The position numbers and the translations under genes were made by a program. Under the pieces are notes generated by a model that saw only the letters and a list, made by a program, of their open reading frames with translations, had not been told where the DNA came from and did not search any database. Shown here piece by piece: positions 54,301-64,000 of a DNA stretch of 64,000 nt. Origin of the DNA: Bugula neritina (taxonomy: Eukaryota; Bryozoa; Gymnolaemata; Cheilostomatida; Bugulidae). Location: NCBI GenBank assembly GCA_964035545.1, contig OZ037766.1, positions 3,883,722 to 3,947,721 on the forward strand. The letters are read 5' to 3'. Within the stretch, counting starts at the first letter, position 1, and each line of letters starts with the position of its first letter.

Positions 54301-57300
54301 ACCTCTCCTCCCACCTTCTCCCACCTCTCCTCACCACCTTCTCTCACCTCTCCTTCCACCTTCTCTCACCTCTCCTCCCACCTTCTCTCACCTTTTCTCA
54401 CCTCTCCTCACCACCTTCTCTCACCTCTCCTCCCACCTTCTCTCACCTTTCCTCCCACCTTCTCTCACCTTTCCTCCCACCTTCTCTCAGCTCTCCTCCC
54501 ACCTTCTCTCGCCTCTCCTTCCACCTTTTCTCACATCTCCTCTCACCTTCTCTCACTTCTCCTCTCACCTTCTCTCGCCTCTCCTCACCACTCTTTTACC
54601 TCCATCTCATATTTTTGTCTTATCTTGTATTCATTTTCTTTTTTCCATTGCATTTTCTGTGAATTTTTTTCTGTGTTTGCCTATATGTCTTCATTGCAAG
54701 CTATTACTATACTCAAAATGAAATCTAACGTAGTGTTGTAATGTTGTAGCATGATGTTGACCTCAACTCTGAGACGCTGCCTCTGCCCATCAGATGTTCC
54801 ATAGAGCGACTACAAGATACTGGTGCCTACTTGCTAGGTATAACACGTTATAGCTTCTCACTTTGCTTCTTCCTTCCTTCTATACACTCTCAGTCTACGT
54901 CTTCTAGCTGCTCCATCTTTAGATGTTCATTCTAAACTCTCTCACCATGTCCCCTCCTCTGTAAGCCTCTCCTCAACTATATCTGGAGGTGTTTGTCCTC
55001 AACCCTCATCATGAATCACCATGGGGAGTAACGTAGATATCTCCATTTCCCACGAGTTACTCGGATGTTCCAGTTCTGTTTTTATCAACAAGGAAATTCC
55101 CACTCATATTTTCCAAAAATACTTTCCTGCTAGGAAATTTTGGTATATGTATGGTGTTGTTGCCTGAGAATTGTTCTTGCAAATATTCGAGGAAGGGAAA
55201 CTGAAGATAATTTTATTATCTCAAACGGCCAATTAGATTATTGGCATTGAGTTGACCTAGTTTGGCTATGTTGTGATTTCTCACCAATAACTATAATTTT
55301 GTTCAAATATTTTTTCAGCTTTTTGTTAATAATTTCGCAATCATAGGCCCAGCAGTAATAAGTTTGTGCTGATGCGTGATTAAAGAAAGAGCATGTTGTT
55401 GTACTTCTCTACGTCATTACAGAGTGTGCGAGTCAAAATAAACACGAGTTTAGTCTCTAGAGAATACGCAGCTGATGACAGCGGAAAGTGCTGCTTCATT
55501 TCTAATAGCATTGTTTATAGGAAATGTTTACTTCTCATTCTTTCAATTATTCAACGGCGTACATCATAACAAATAGTTATACAATACTGTGTTCATGACT
55601 TTCAATTATCATAATTTTCTAGTAAAACAAAACAATGATAATAATGAAGCCCATCCGGCTGATATGAAAGTCTTGTGCCTCCTTTTCATCACTGCTATCA
55701 TCACATTGGCTAACTCATTCTCCCCTGCCCAGTACATCATTAACTGCTAGGACGTGCAACCTGACAGGTTGCACGTCCTTTTGGTCTGTTTGGTGTATTT
55801 TTTGCTTTTCTCATGGTAAACACTGATGATTCATAGTTGTATTTCCATACTGGCTCTGGTTGGTATGCAAACCCATCTCATTAGTACTTCTCTCTCTCTC
55901 TCTCCGTTTCTTGCATTCTACTTTCTTATTGTCTAGTTTATTATTTCTCTCGGAAATGTTCAATGGTAAGTGGGAATTGTGCCCTCATATTCTTAGCTTG
56001 TATTTCACAAAAAAAGGCTATAATTTAGAATATTGAGTTCAAAAGGCTGAAATATAGTTGTAACTATTGGCCAGCAAGTGTAAGCTCTTGTTATGATCTT
56101 CTAACAATATAGTGGTTGGGCTAAAATATATTGTAGTTGGCTATTTTTATCATTCAAGTCTTCAAAATTTTGATAAATTTTCAGAGAATGGTGGCGCTAC
56201 CTGTAGATATGCTAACACTCACTACTGCTGGGGGTAGTAACTGTGCCGAGTTGCATGTCCTTAGACTGCTCAATGATTTGGTGCATCTTTTTCCCTCTTA
56301 TAAGCAAGCGTGTTTGCTTTGAAGATCACTTGTAGTTATATTTCTTGGGATGGTTTGAGTCATGTGTTTTTCTCATAGGCGCTTTTGAAGCTATATTTAA
56401 CTGAGGTTGTGTATGTAAGTCTGTATTGTGTGAATATGTCAGTCGGCTCCCTCCTGGAAATGGTTGATAACAGTTTGCTCTGTTAGCAACATTCTGAATT
56501 GGCGTGTGCTGGAGATGCTGTTGTTGACAGTCACTGAAGGTAAGGAGGAAACTCAGAGGATGTTTTTGTTGTTGTATGGAGTCAGCTATTGCCAGGGGAT
56601 GTTGTTGTTTTGAGTAAGATGGTAACCTTGTGGGATGAAAAGTCTTCTGTGGCTAGAAAAAAGAATTACCTGTTACTTACACTCGAGATAATCTCTCACC
56701 AAAGATAGTTTATGTCCGGGTCTTTCATCTGACCAATGAAAAGACGTTGCCTTGACCAGCATTGCTTGTCCCTACTTATTGAACCCTTAAAAGTGAAGGC
56801 ATATTTCTTTAAAATCTGTGGTCAGTGATTAGTGAGCAGTGGTTTTGTATGTTGTTTACTCACTCTCAGTTGCCATGTTTTAACCTCTAGAGCAATGTCA
56901 CTCTCTGTAACCTTCAACTGGCAACGTCAGGTGCCTGCTGTCACCCCCAGAGTTCTCTCTTTTCCTCAGTCAGTGATTCATCGTGCCACCTAGTGTCCTG
57001 CATGGTACTCTCTCTCCACTCACCTTGATGGAGGGATCACAAGGTCACCTCTATTCACCAATTAATAAGCCTACAGAGCTAATTAATGCTTGTTTGTGCA
57101 GTTTGTGTTCTCTGATTTGACATTATAAAGGAAACTGCCCACTCCTCTTTTCACTTTGTTTTGAATTTATCACAAAAACAAGTTGAAAAGATGAATATAA
57201 AAACTCCTAGATATGGTGTCATGCTTATGTAAAACAATGTATAAATATCTCAGGATTGTTTTGCATTGAAAACCTGGTATTTCCACCCATCCAGTGATCA

Positions 57301-60300
57301 CATGCAAAATAATTATTTATAGACCATCTTTCTAACCTGAAGACTTTTTCAAGTAGAATTTGGTCAAGGATATGGAAAGGTTATTGGTAAACTTGGTTTC
57401 TCTGATTTCTCTCCACAGCCTCTTTCTGCTCTCACAGCCTCTCTCTGATATCTCGTAGCCTCTCTCTGATATCTCGTAGCCTCTCTCTGATATATCATAG
57501 CCTCTCTCTGCTCTCACAGCCTCTCTCTGGTATCTCACAGCCTCTCTCTGGTATCTCACAGCCTCTCTCTGCTCTCACACAGCCTCTCTCTGATATCTCA
57601 TAGCCTCTCTCTGCTATCTCCTCGCCTCTCACAGCCTCTCTCTGCTGTCACACAGCCTCTCTCTGATATCGCACAGCCTTTCTCTGATCTCTCACTCATG
57701 TTGCGCCTATAATTAATCCCGTTACCAGGCTGCTGGCCCAACTCCTAGCATATGATGCACTAAGTCAGGTCTGTCTGAGAAGGCAATTTGCTTGTGTTGT
57801 GTAACTTAATGTTTCAGTGTCTGTAAAACAGATAATTGTTATATTTCTTAAGATTTTAAGTATATCATTGCTATTAGTGTGAAACTCATGCAAATGTTTG
57901 GCCTATGCTGAGATCTGAAGAGAAGGCTTCTCTCCCACCCCTCTTCTTTCACCTGTCTGTCTCACACATCTATGTCATAACTACAATTGATTTTCAGGTG
58001 TCGCCTATTAAAGGCAAACTAACAGCTTTGCAAATGGTATAAAAAGAACATTTTGGCATAATTGTAGTATTATTGTATGTTTTGCTCTTTACAAGTCTAA
58101 AGGTGCTGCGCTTGTGGTGTGATTTGAACACCAATACTTTATTTTGGTTCAGAAACTGTTTGGTTTTTAATGAAAGTTGTTTGTTTCTAGAAAACGGTTT
58201 CGTGATGTACTTGTGGCTGGGACACAACGTCAGCTCCGAGTTTGTGCAGGATGTGTTTGGAGTGAACTCCCTGGCTCAAATCAACATCGAGACGTGCATT
58301 CTACTGGAGCTGGACAACCCGAGGTCTCACCGAATCAATCAAATCGTCAGCAAAGTCCGAAGTCAGCGAAGTCGATTCATGAAGGTACATTGTTTATAAT
58401 CATTTCCTTTCAATTTCACTTCTTGCTTTCCCTCCTTGTAGTCTGTTTGTGAAGCTGTCATCCAGTTGTTCCATTAGTGTCCGTTTTTAGTTCTTGCACG
58501 TGGTGTTTATTGGCAATTTGTTCGTTGTTTTAGAATTTAGGGGAAATATTTTCTGGAGTATAAAATAGACTTCTGTGAAACCGAGCAGTGCACATGAACT
58601 GTAGAGTCTAGCGACTTTCATAATATTTAGTATCAAAACAGAAACTTTTCATAAATAGCCTAAAATGGTTAGCTGGTGAAGTACATTCATCATCAACAAA
58701 TATGTTTTTGCCTGCAACAAAATAAACCATGTTTTCCATACTAATCAGATAACTCTAAAGAAAGTACAAAAAGTTCTTTAATTTATTTTAATTAATTTAA
58801 ACAAGTGTTTTTATAGAAAAACTTGGTTGCCAATGCGTCATTTTCTTTAACACCTTTGTTCTAATTTGCATAAAAATACATACAAAACTATTAAATAGAT
58901 ATTCGCTGTGGTTTAAATTGAAACAGTACATGGGCTATCAATTTAAATTGACTGGAAGTTTTTTAATTAGAGAATTGACACTACCAGATCTGAGGAGGGG
59001 GGGTTGCTGTCGTCCCTAGGATGTATCCATCTTGTAAGAATTGAGGCACCAACCTTTGTATTTGTTGTTTGAGAGACTGGTGTGACTAACATGTTGGTGT
59101 TTACTGCTTACAGAACCCATCCTTTCATTATGCAAGTATTTTGTTGAAATATTTTTGTGTTAAGTGTTTCAGGCAAGTAATTTTCTCAAGTTGTAGTTTG
59201 CATCAAGCACAAAGCCAAGGTGTCTTCAAAGCATCTCAGATGTAGGGCGACCTCATTGCCGTCATATGTAGAATAATTATGGTAATATTATGCTGTGTTT
59301 TTAACACTCATTGCATAGATCCTGGTGTCCAAAAATACATGCTGTTTACCAACTCAAACTCTAATGCAATATGAACTCTGTTCTGGACAAGAACTGTTCT
59401 TCACCCTTTCAGTGCTCTGAGTCCACCTCACTCGGCCTCTTGCTCAATCTCTCCAGAACTTTCTATCATCCTCTGTGGCCAGTTTGAACTTACTTTTGGC
59501 GTCAGATGGAGTTTGAAATTGATTAGATTCTAGAATATATACTGGATTTAGTCAAGTCATGGCATTGTTACAAGAATTGCTAGTGAATAATAGTGTTTAT
59601 TGTTAAAATAGTAGTGATTATATCATGAGCAAGGCATGCGCAAGCACCAATCATGTATTGTTATGGTAGATTTGTAGTGCATTTACCAGCATTTATTTTT
59701 TAAGATGGTTCAATTATTTTTTGTTAGTTTTTTTTCTGGTAGCATCACGATTCAAGAATTGCTTTCTTATGACGATATATCTGGTAGAATTATCACAAAG
59801 TTGTAGTTTAAATTCGCTGAGCCATCATCTCGTAGCTGCATGTATGTTAGTATATTGGCAATTAGTTTTGGTTGAAAAGCAATGCATGCTTATTAATTTA
59901 CCCGGTGGTTTAGTTAGTAAACAATATGGTCTCTAGAAACCACAAGTTTTGACAAACAGATTAGAGCAACTAGCAAGACATTTCTTTGGACACTTCCAAC
60001 ACAACTCCTCTTTCTAAAGGACACAGTGCTGCATTCTATGCCTTCTCTTTCTCTACATCACAGCAAAGCCAGATATTCTCCTATCAACTCTCTCCAGTGA
60101 TTGTCATCTCTGCGTGTCACTTTCTGATGAAATTTGTTGCGAGTTTAGATAATTCTATTTCATAAGAAAGCATTTTCCAGTTCATCTATACTCTACGGTG
60201 TTGAAAGTATTAGCATGGTGAAATATTGCACCTTTCCTAGCATGCCTTCCTCACAAGGGGAAAGGCAAGTTGATTTCACAGGGAACTTGAGTATTTCTCA

Positions 60301-61644
60301 ACATTCAAAGTCCATATTGGTAAGACAGTGGGAGACCACATCTTCACCAACTCTTCAGTTATTGCCATGTCACCAGCTATGAAATAACACTGCTGAGGTT
60401 GTAAACAACATTTTTGTGTATGATCAATCATGATGCAAACTCGCAAATGTAATTATTGCTCTTTGGCTTTAGCTGGGTGTTTGAAAAATAGATAGTTTTG
60501 GATTTGCCTTATAATAATAAAGAATTCCTGTCTAAATAATAATTGCAGTCTATCTTCAGTGGTTGGGAGATTTTATTTATTTGATAGGATTTAGCTTCAG
60601 GACATTTTTGTGGCTTGGGTTAGCAATGTTTGCCATTTTGTTTACAAAATATCCTCCAATCTCTCCTGGAGTGAGTCCAGCAATCTCACCATGCTCTTCT
60701 GTCGTGGCTTTGGTTCATTCGACTTTAGGAGTTGTCAGGTCTATGTTATTCTCAATATAGCATGTCTTTCAAGTAACTGCGTCAAGCATTTGCTTTTAGC
60801 TTTCCTTCCAACTATCTTTATTTTCTTTTGCATAATTTTGCTATTTTAGAGAGTTATTTTATATGTGAGCAAAAATATTGAAGTCACGTAACCATAAAAG
60901 CACGTTTATTGAAAATAATTGATATACAAAGCATCACTTAGTAAACAATTCCTTTCAGCTAATTAACTTATATGCTGTATTCTCTCAACTAGATATTGTA
61001 TGTGCATGCATGCATACATGCTAATCATGCTGATTAAACAGGCTCCCCTCAATTATCATAAGTTATATAAGGTTGTTTGTAATATTTAATCTGAAATCCA
61101 TGGTATCTTCGGGTAAATAACCTTGAATAATCGATATACACCAGAAACCTTGTTTACCAAGCTCCTCAACACCGCTATTGTTTGCTACTGGATACTGACA
61201 GCGCTGTCATGAGCAATCATAGTTAGCTTGTTTATTAGCACATTATTGCTGATAAGATACATTACAAACCTTGTTGGAGCTATTCATGACTAGTGATATC
61301 ACCTGTTACATAAGTGTGTACTCTTTCCTGTGATGTCACCTTATGTACACACGTTATGTAAAGAATTAGTCAGTGAGATGAAAGCTAATGGAGCATGCTG
61401 AGATCTCCAATTTCAACACCTCATATCTTTGTAGGCGGGAGCTAACTAACATGCCCTTCCGGACTGTTCCGTCTTGCAATAATCTCATTCTCATGTGTTG
61501 TAGCTGACCATAGTGAGACAGAGGGACAAGTTGGACCCCTGGTTTGCTCACTACCTGGTCGAGGATAAAGGCACTAATGGTTCCCCATCTTACGTCGATT
61601 ACCTATGTCATATTCATAAAGAAATCCGTGGTATACTTACTTAA
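45357..61644 (+). CDS. SEC24: SEC24C/D-type COPII cargo adaptor, essentially complete, 19 exons
   Basis: COPII inner-coat subunit that pairs with SEC23 and selects cargo at ER exit sites. Exons: 45357-45492, 45714-45790, 46164-46976, 47349-47457, 47952-48079, 48195-48333, 48481-48596, 48880-49007, 49244-49435, 49911-50121, 50443-50595, 50853-50949, 51479-51624, 52607-52745, 53239-53433, 54184-54287, 54750-54837, 58191-58384, 61504-61644. Phases agree and give 1101 aa from the first ATG, near human SEC24C (1094). Seen: a Pro/Gly/Met-rich N-terminus, MPSPLQVM, and a zinc finger with Cys437, Cys440, Cys459 and Cys462. The trunk starts [14 protein letters not shown]; later blocks include [31 protein letters not shown] and the gelsolin-like [12 protein letters not shown]. 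The end is [25 protein letters not shown] marks the C/D rather than A/B subfamily. An upstream coding exon cannot be excluded because an acceptor touches the ATG. Confidence 0.95.
46630..46940 (+). repeat. Coding 18-bp repeat in SEC24 exon 3
   Basis: About 16 near-identical units of GGAATGCCCGGTCAACCT type encode Gly-Met-Pro-Gly-(Gln/His)-Pro. This is an in-frame minisatellite in the disordered N-terminal region of SEC24. Confidence 0.93.
52325..52410. repeat. Short direct repeat, two copies
   Basis: CTGAGGTGTTGTGGTACCTG occurs twice about 31 bp apart, each followed by GGGACAT, in SEC24 intron 13. Confidence 0.8.
53480..53640. repeat. Degenerate TATTGTATTAC repeat
   Basis: AT-rich imperfect repeat of TATTGTATTACTATATTGT type, starting about 45 bp after the SEC24 exon 15 donor (53434). 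Confidence 0.7.
54297..54600. repeat. 22-bp pyrimidine-rich minisatellite
   Basis: About 13 copies of CACCTCTCCTCCCACCTTCTCT with length variants, starting about 10 bp after the SEC24 exon 16 donor (54288) and filling most of that 460-bp intron. Confidence 0.93.
55749..55779. repeat. 31-bp perfect palindrome with one-base centre
   Basis: Arms AGGACGTGCAACCTG and CAGGTTGCACGTCCT around a single A, followed by TTTT, in SEC24 intron 17. The arms are GC-rich compared with the flanking DNA. Confidence 0.95.
57410..57700. repeat. CCTCTCTCTGATATCTCGTAG minisatellite
   Basis: About 13 imperfect copies with units of about 19-25 bp in SEC24 intron 17, alternating GATATCTC, GCTCTCAC and GGTATCTC variants after CCTCTCTCT. 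Confidence 0.9.
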
Positions 61645-63390
61645 CTAACTATTTGCTCTCTACTCTGTGTAGTCAGAGCATGGTGCTAACTGTCTTATGT
61701 TAAGGTGAGGGGACTGTCCTTGTCATCTCTTTGATTTCTCACATTCCCTGTTACACTGACAATGTTTAATCTCCATGTTATGGCATCTCAGCCAGTGTTT
61801 TTCTAGTCTAATTGAACACTGCAATTTTTGTCTTTTTAAATTTCTTTTCTGTGCACTCCACTGCTTTTAAGTTCAATATATTTCAAGTAAAAGTGAAAAG
61901 TAATATGTGGTGATGTGGTGGTTTGTGATTGCTGTGTGCAATTACCAGTCAAAGAACTAATGTGAAGTTGGCTAAATGTCTCACACCTCAGGCTTGTGAT
62001 GAGTGACTGTGGACTGATGGGTGCTCAGTTTCTAGTTTCAGCAATGTTTTACTGGAATGAGTTTTTGATAGAGACTACGGAGTAGAAATGCAGCTCAGCT
62101 CACTCTTATTGTTATTTTGTTAGCAATTACAAGGAAATTAAAGTATTCAATTACTTTGTTGTTTACAAACTGGCTGAGGTCATCATGACATTCGTGGCTA
62201 TTTTTTTATCTTTTTCCTTCAATTCCTCTGGTTTGCAAATCAACAACACTGTGAAACATGGCATTGTGACAGTGAGTTGTGCCTATACTTTGCAAGGTCA
62301 TCTGATTTCCGGGTTTTGTAGGACTATGATGTTGAACAAGAAATCTTCTAGCATGTGGTCCTTGCATAAGTTAGCTGCTGTTGGTCACACAGTGATGAAC
62401 TCTTGCAATCAGTGTAACAGGAGGGACAACTCTACTCAACACCGTGACATTTGTCAATGCAAGGTCATGTGGTACATTGATTGCCCTTGCTACATGCAAC
62501 GAGTTCTTCATGGCAACTCAATAACATCCAACTGTGATTAAACAGAGTTACAAGAAGACGATTTTGCTCTAGTTATTATTGATTACACTAATTTTTGGTC
62601 ACTTGTATTACTATAAGCAATATTATATATTATATATTGTTAGCAGCTCATTAGACATCATTGTTGCATCACCTTGGTCAAGGATTTTTATTTTAACAGT
62701 AACTCTTACTCTATGTTTTTATTATCTAAGAACTACACTATTTATTCTTTGTAATTTCGTTGGTTGGATATGATATATACTTGTTATTACCCTGGAGAAA
62801 GGTTAGCCTTTTGTTACTAGTATAACCTGGCCTTGATATAGCAAACTCTTACATTATCAGTTATTATACTCTACTTTGTCATCAATAAAATCTAGTAGAA
62901 GCAAGTTTTTTATTTATGTTTTATTTTGTATATAAATATTATGGTTTGAGTTGATGATACATGATATTGAATGATGTAAATAGTGAATAGCATAAATCAA
63001 CATGATTACATGTTTATATTGCAACAGCATAAATAACATAACAGTTAATGTATTATTATTCCAATACATGTAAGAACATCGTGCATAGTATTATTACAAA
63101 CATCAACAATTCGCTACTACAGTACCACAATTATACTAGTTATGGTATATCTAATAATATAACAAAGCAACTTTTCTATACATGAAGTGAAAGCACTCTG
63201 TGTGGGGTGAATACCCCTAGAGTCCGGGAAGATGCGCATGAGCAATAAATTAAAAAACTTCTTTGGAATTCTCTTGGTAAAAATATAAATATTATGTACA
63301 TATAATATGAAACTGTGGGACTGAGATAGGAGAGACTAGAATAGTCCAAAATGCCAAGACACTGGTTTAGGAAGGGGGAGATGACGTCCC
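61645..63390. other. Convergent intergenic region, SEC24 and IRS-like 3' ends
   Basis: Tail-to-tail spacer. Candidate poly(A) signals lie very close together: AATAAA at 62884-62889 on the plus strand (SEC24), and minus-strand AATAAA at 62914-62909 and 62925-62920 (IRS-like). The only feature of note is the small Cys-rich open frame at 62185-62541, listed separately. Confidence 0.5.
62185..62541 (+). CDS. Uncertain small Cys-rich open frame, 118 aa
   Basis: I do not recognise this protein. It runs from ATG to stop without an intron. The first 20 residues have a short hydrophobic stretch (VAIFLSFSF) that could be a weak secretion signal. The rest has 9 cysteines, including CNQC, CQC and CPC, and NxS/T sites. 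Local base composition is less AT-rich than the flanks. It sits in what should be the SEC24 3' UTR or spacer, so it may be chance. No homology, promoter or splice evidence supports it. Confidence 0.2.
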   Translation: MTFVAIFLSFSFNSSGLQINNTVKHGIVTVSCAYTLQGHLISGFCRTMMLNKKSSSMWSLHKLAAVGHTVMNSCNQCNRRDNSTQHRDICQCKVMWYIDCPCYMQRVLHGNSITSNCD

Positions 63391-64000
63391 TCACTGTTTG
63401 GTTCGTGAGTAGGAGTTGGCGCTCATCTCCATGTAGTCGGCATGGCCAGTGCTTTTCTCTGTGTCATCTAAGATATAACTAGTGACCTTGGCTGGCTTAA
63501 GCAGTAGTCTGTGTGAGGCGCTCCTGACGTATGCGTTAGAGGGAGGGGGTTGCATGGCTACATACGCCTCCGCATCCAGTGACGTGGTGGGCGCGCAGTT
63601 GCTGTGGTGAGAAGAATGCGAAGATGTTGACATGCTGTCGGCACTGCTTGTCAGCGAGTGTAATGAGGCGCTGCCGTCCATACTGTGCAGAGACACGTCA
63701 TCTTCTGACGAAGTAAACAGTAACTCCGGGAACGGGTGTGACACTGGAGGGACTCGGACAGCAAGCTGATTGGGTAAGAAATTCTCTTTATCTTCTTTTT
63801 CACTGACTGGAGCGTGTTTGTGTTTCGAGTTCTTGTCCAGCGACATTCGGGCATGGGAGTCAGATTTGAATAACGCCGATCCGCACGTCATGTCAACGTA
63901 CTCGGTGGTCTTGGTAAGAGAGTCAGCGCTGTTGTTACTGGCTTTGTACTTGCGTTGCGTTCGACGTTTGTGGTCCGTGGTAGATGACCGGGGGCGGATA
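63391..64000 (-). CDS. C-terminal part of an insulin-receptor-substrate-like adaptor (runs off the right edge)
   Basis: Open from the window edge to the stop at 63391, about 203 aa with no intron, which fits IRS genes with large terminal exons. Seen: three YxxM motifs, EYVDM (about 63903-63889), AYVAM (Tyr at 63564) and DYMEM (Tyr at 63435). These are the binding sites for PI3-kinase p85 SH2 domains after phosphorylation by insulin-receptor-type kinases. The context is Ser/His-rich and disordered, with a basic KRRTQRKYK patch at the edge. The final SRTKQ is the C-terminus. PH and PTB domains would lie beyond the window. A DOK- or GAB-type adaptor is possible, but three YxxM in a disordered tail fit IRS (insect chico) best. 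Confidence 0.65.
   Translation of the reverse strand, partial: IRPRSSTTDHKRRTQRKYKASNNSADSLTKTTEYVDMTCGSALFKSDSHARMSLDKNSKHKHAPVSEKEDKENFLPNQLAVRVPPVSHPFPELLFTSSEDDVSLHSMDGSASLHSLTSSADSMSTSSHSSHHSNCAPTTSLDAEAYVAMQPPPSNAYVRSASHRLLLKPAKVTSYILDDTEKSTGHADYMEMSANSYSRTKQ

Noticed and set aside
55749-55783. Bacterial rho-independent terminator, suggesting contamination or recent transfer
   Set aside because: It sits between two phase-compatible SEC24 exons in eukaryotic intron sequence, with no bacterial genes nearby. I keep it only as a palindrome.
60563-60849. Hydrophobic plus-strand frames in the last SEC24 intron
   Set aside because: Two overlapping frames, no domain, no splice logic; treated as chance.

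Overview
This window is invertebrate animal nuclear DNA. It is AT-rich, and every long gene is broken into many short exons bounded by GT-AG introns. The gene content (an insulin-receptor-substrate-like adaptor, a class A GPCR, a galactose 3-O-sulfotransferase, RELCH, UPF3, SEC24C/D and a FUT10/11-type fucosyltransferase) is metazoan. Short introns and tRNA-derived SINEs fit an invertebrate, perhaps a lophotrochozoan; the species cannot be fixed from the sequence alone. I built the gene models by hand by joining open segments whose splice sites and codon phases agree. Exon ends are therefore predictions, but all of them close in frame from start to stop.

Layout, left to right: GAL3ST-like sulfotransferase (minus, 340-5290, 7 exons, 396 aa); RELCH (minus, 6611-29258, 21 exons, 1125 aa), whose 8.3-kb intron 18 contains a complete GPCR gene on the opposite strand (plus, 9517-15178, 8 exons, 380 aa); UPF3 (plus, 31539-38676, 14 coding exons, 520 aa); FUT10/11-like (minus, 39742-43853, 6 exons, 477 aa); SEC24C/D (plus, 45357-61644, 19 exons, 1101 aa); and the C-terminal end of an IRS-like adaptor (minus, 63391 to the right edge). 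RELCH/UPF3 and FUT/SEC24 are divergent pairs. UPF3/FUT and SEC24/IRS converge tail to tail.

These are mostly unrelated housekeeping and signalling genes. SEC24 (COPII cargo adaptor), FUT10/11 (ER fucosyltransferase), GAL3ST (Golgi sulfotransferase) and RELCH (endosome-to-Golgi cholesterol transport) all act in the membrane system. UPF3 acts in nonsense-mediated decay. There is no operon-like organisation, and no known defence or biosynthetic cluster.

The most unusual property is in the introns. Many begin with, or consist largely of, tandem repeats placed just after the 5' splice site. In two RELCH introns the repeat unit is itself a copy of the exon end plus its 5' splice site, giving arrays of about 5 and about 14 decoy splice donors. 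Other notable items: a nested antisense GPCR that lacks the DRY arginine and NPxxY and uses a probable GC-AG intron; two TA-flanked non-autonomous DNA transposons; three SINE copies; two strong palindromes; and degenerate period-6 repeats filling both divergent intergenic spacers.
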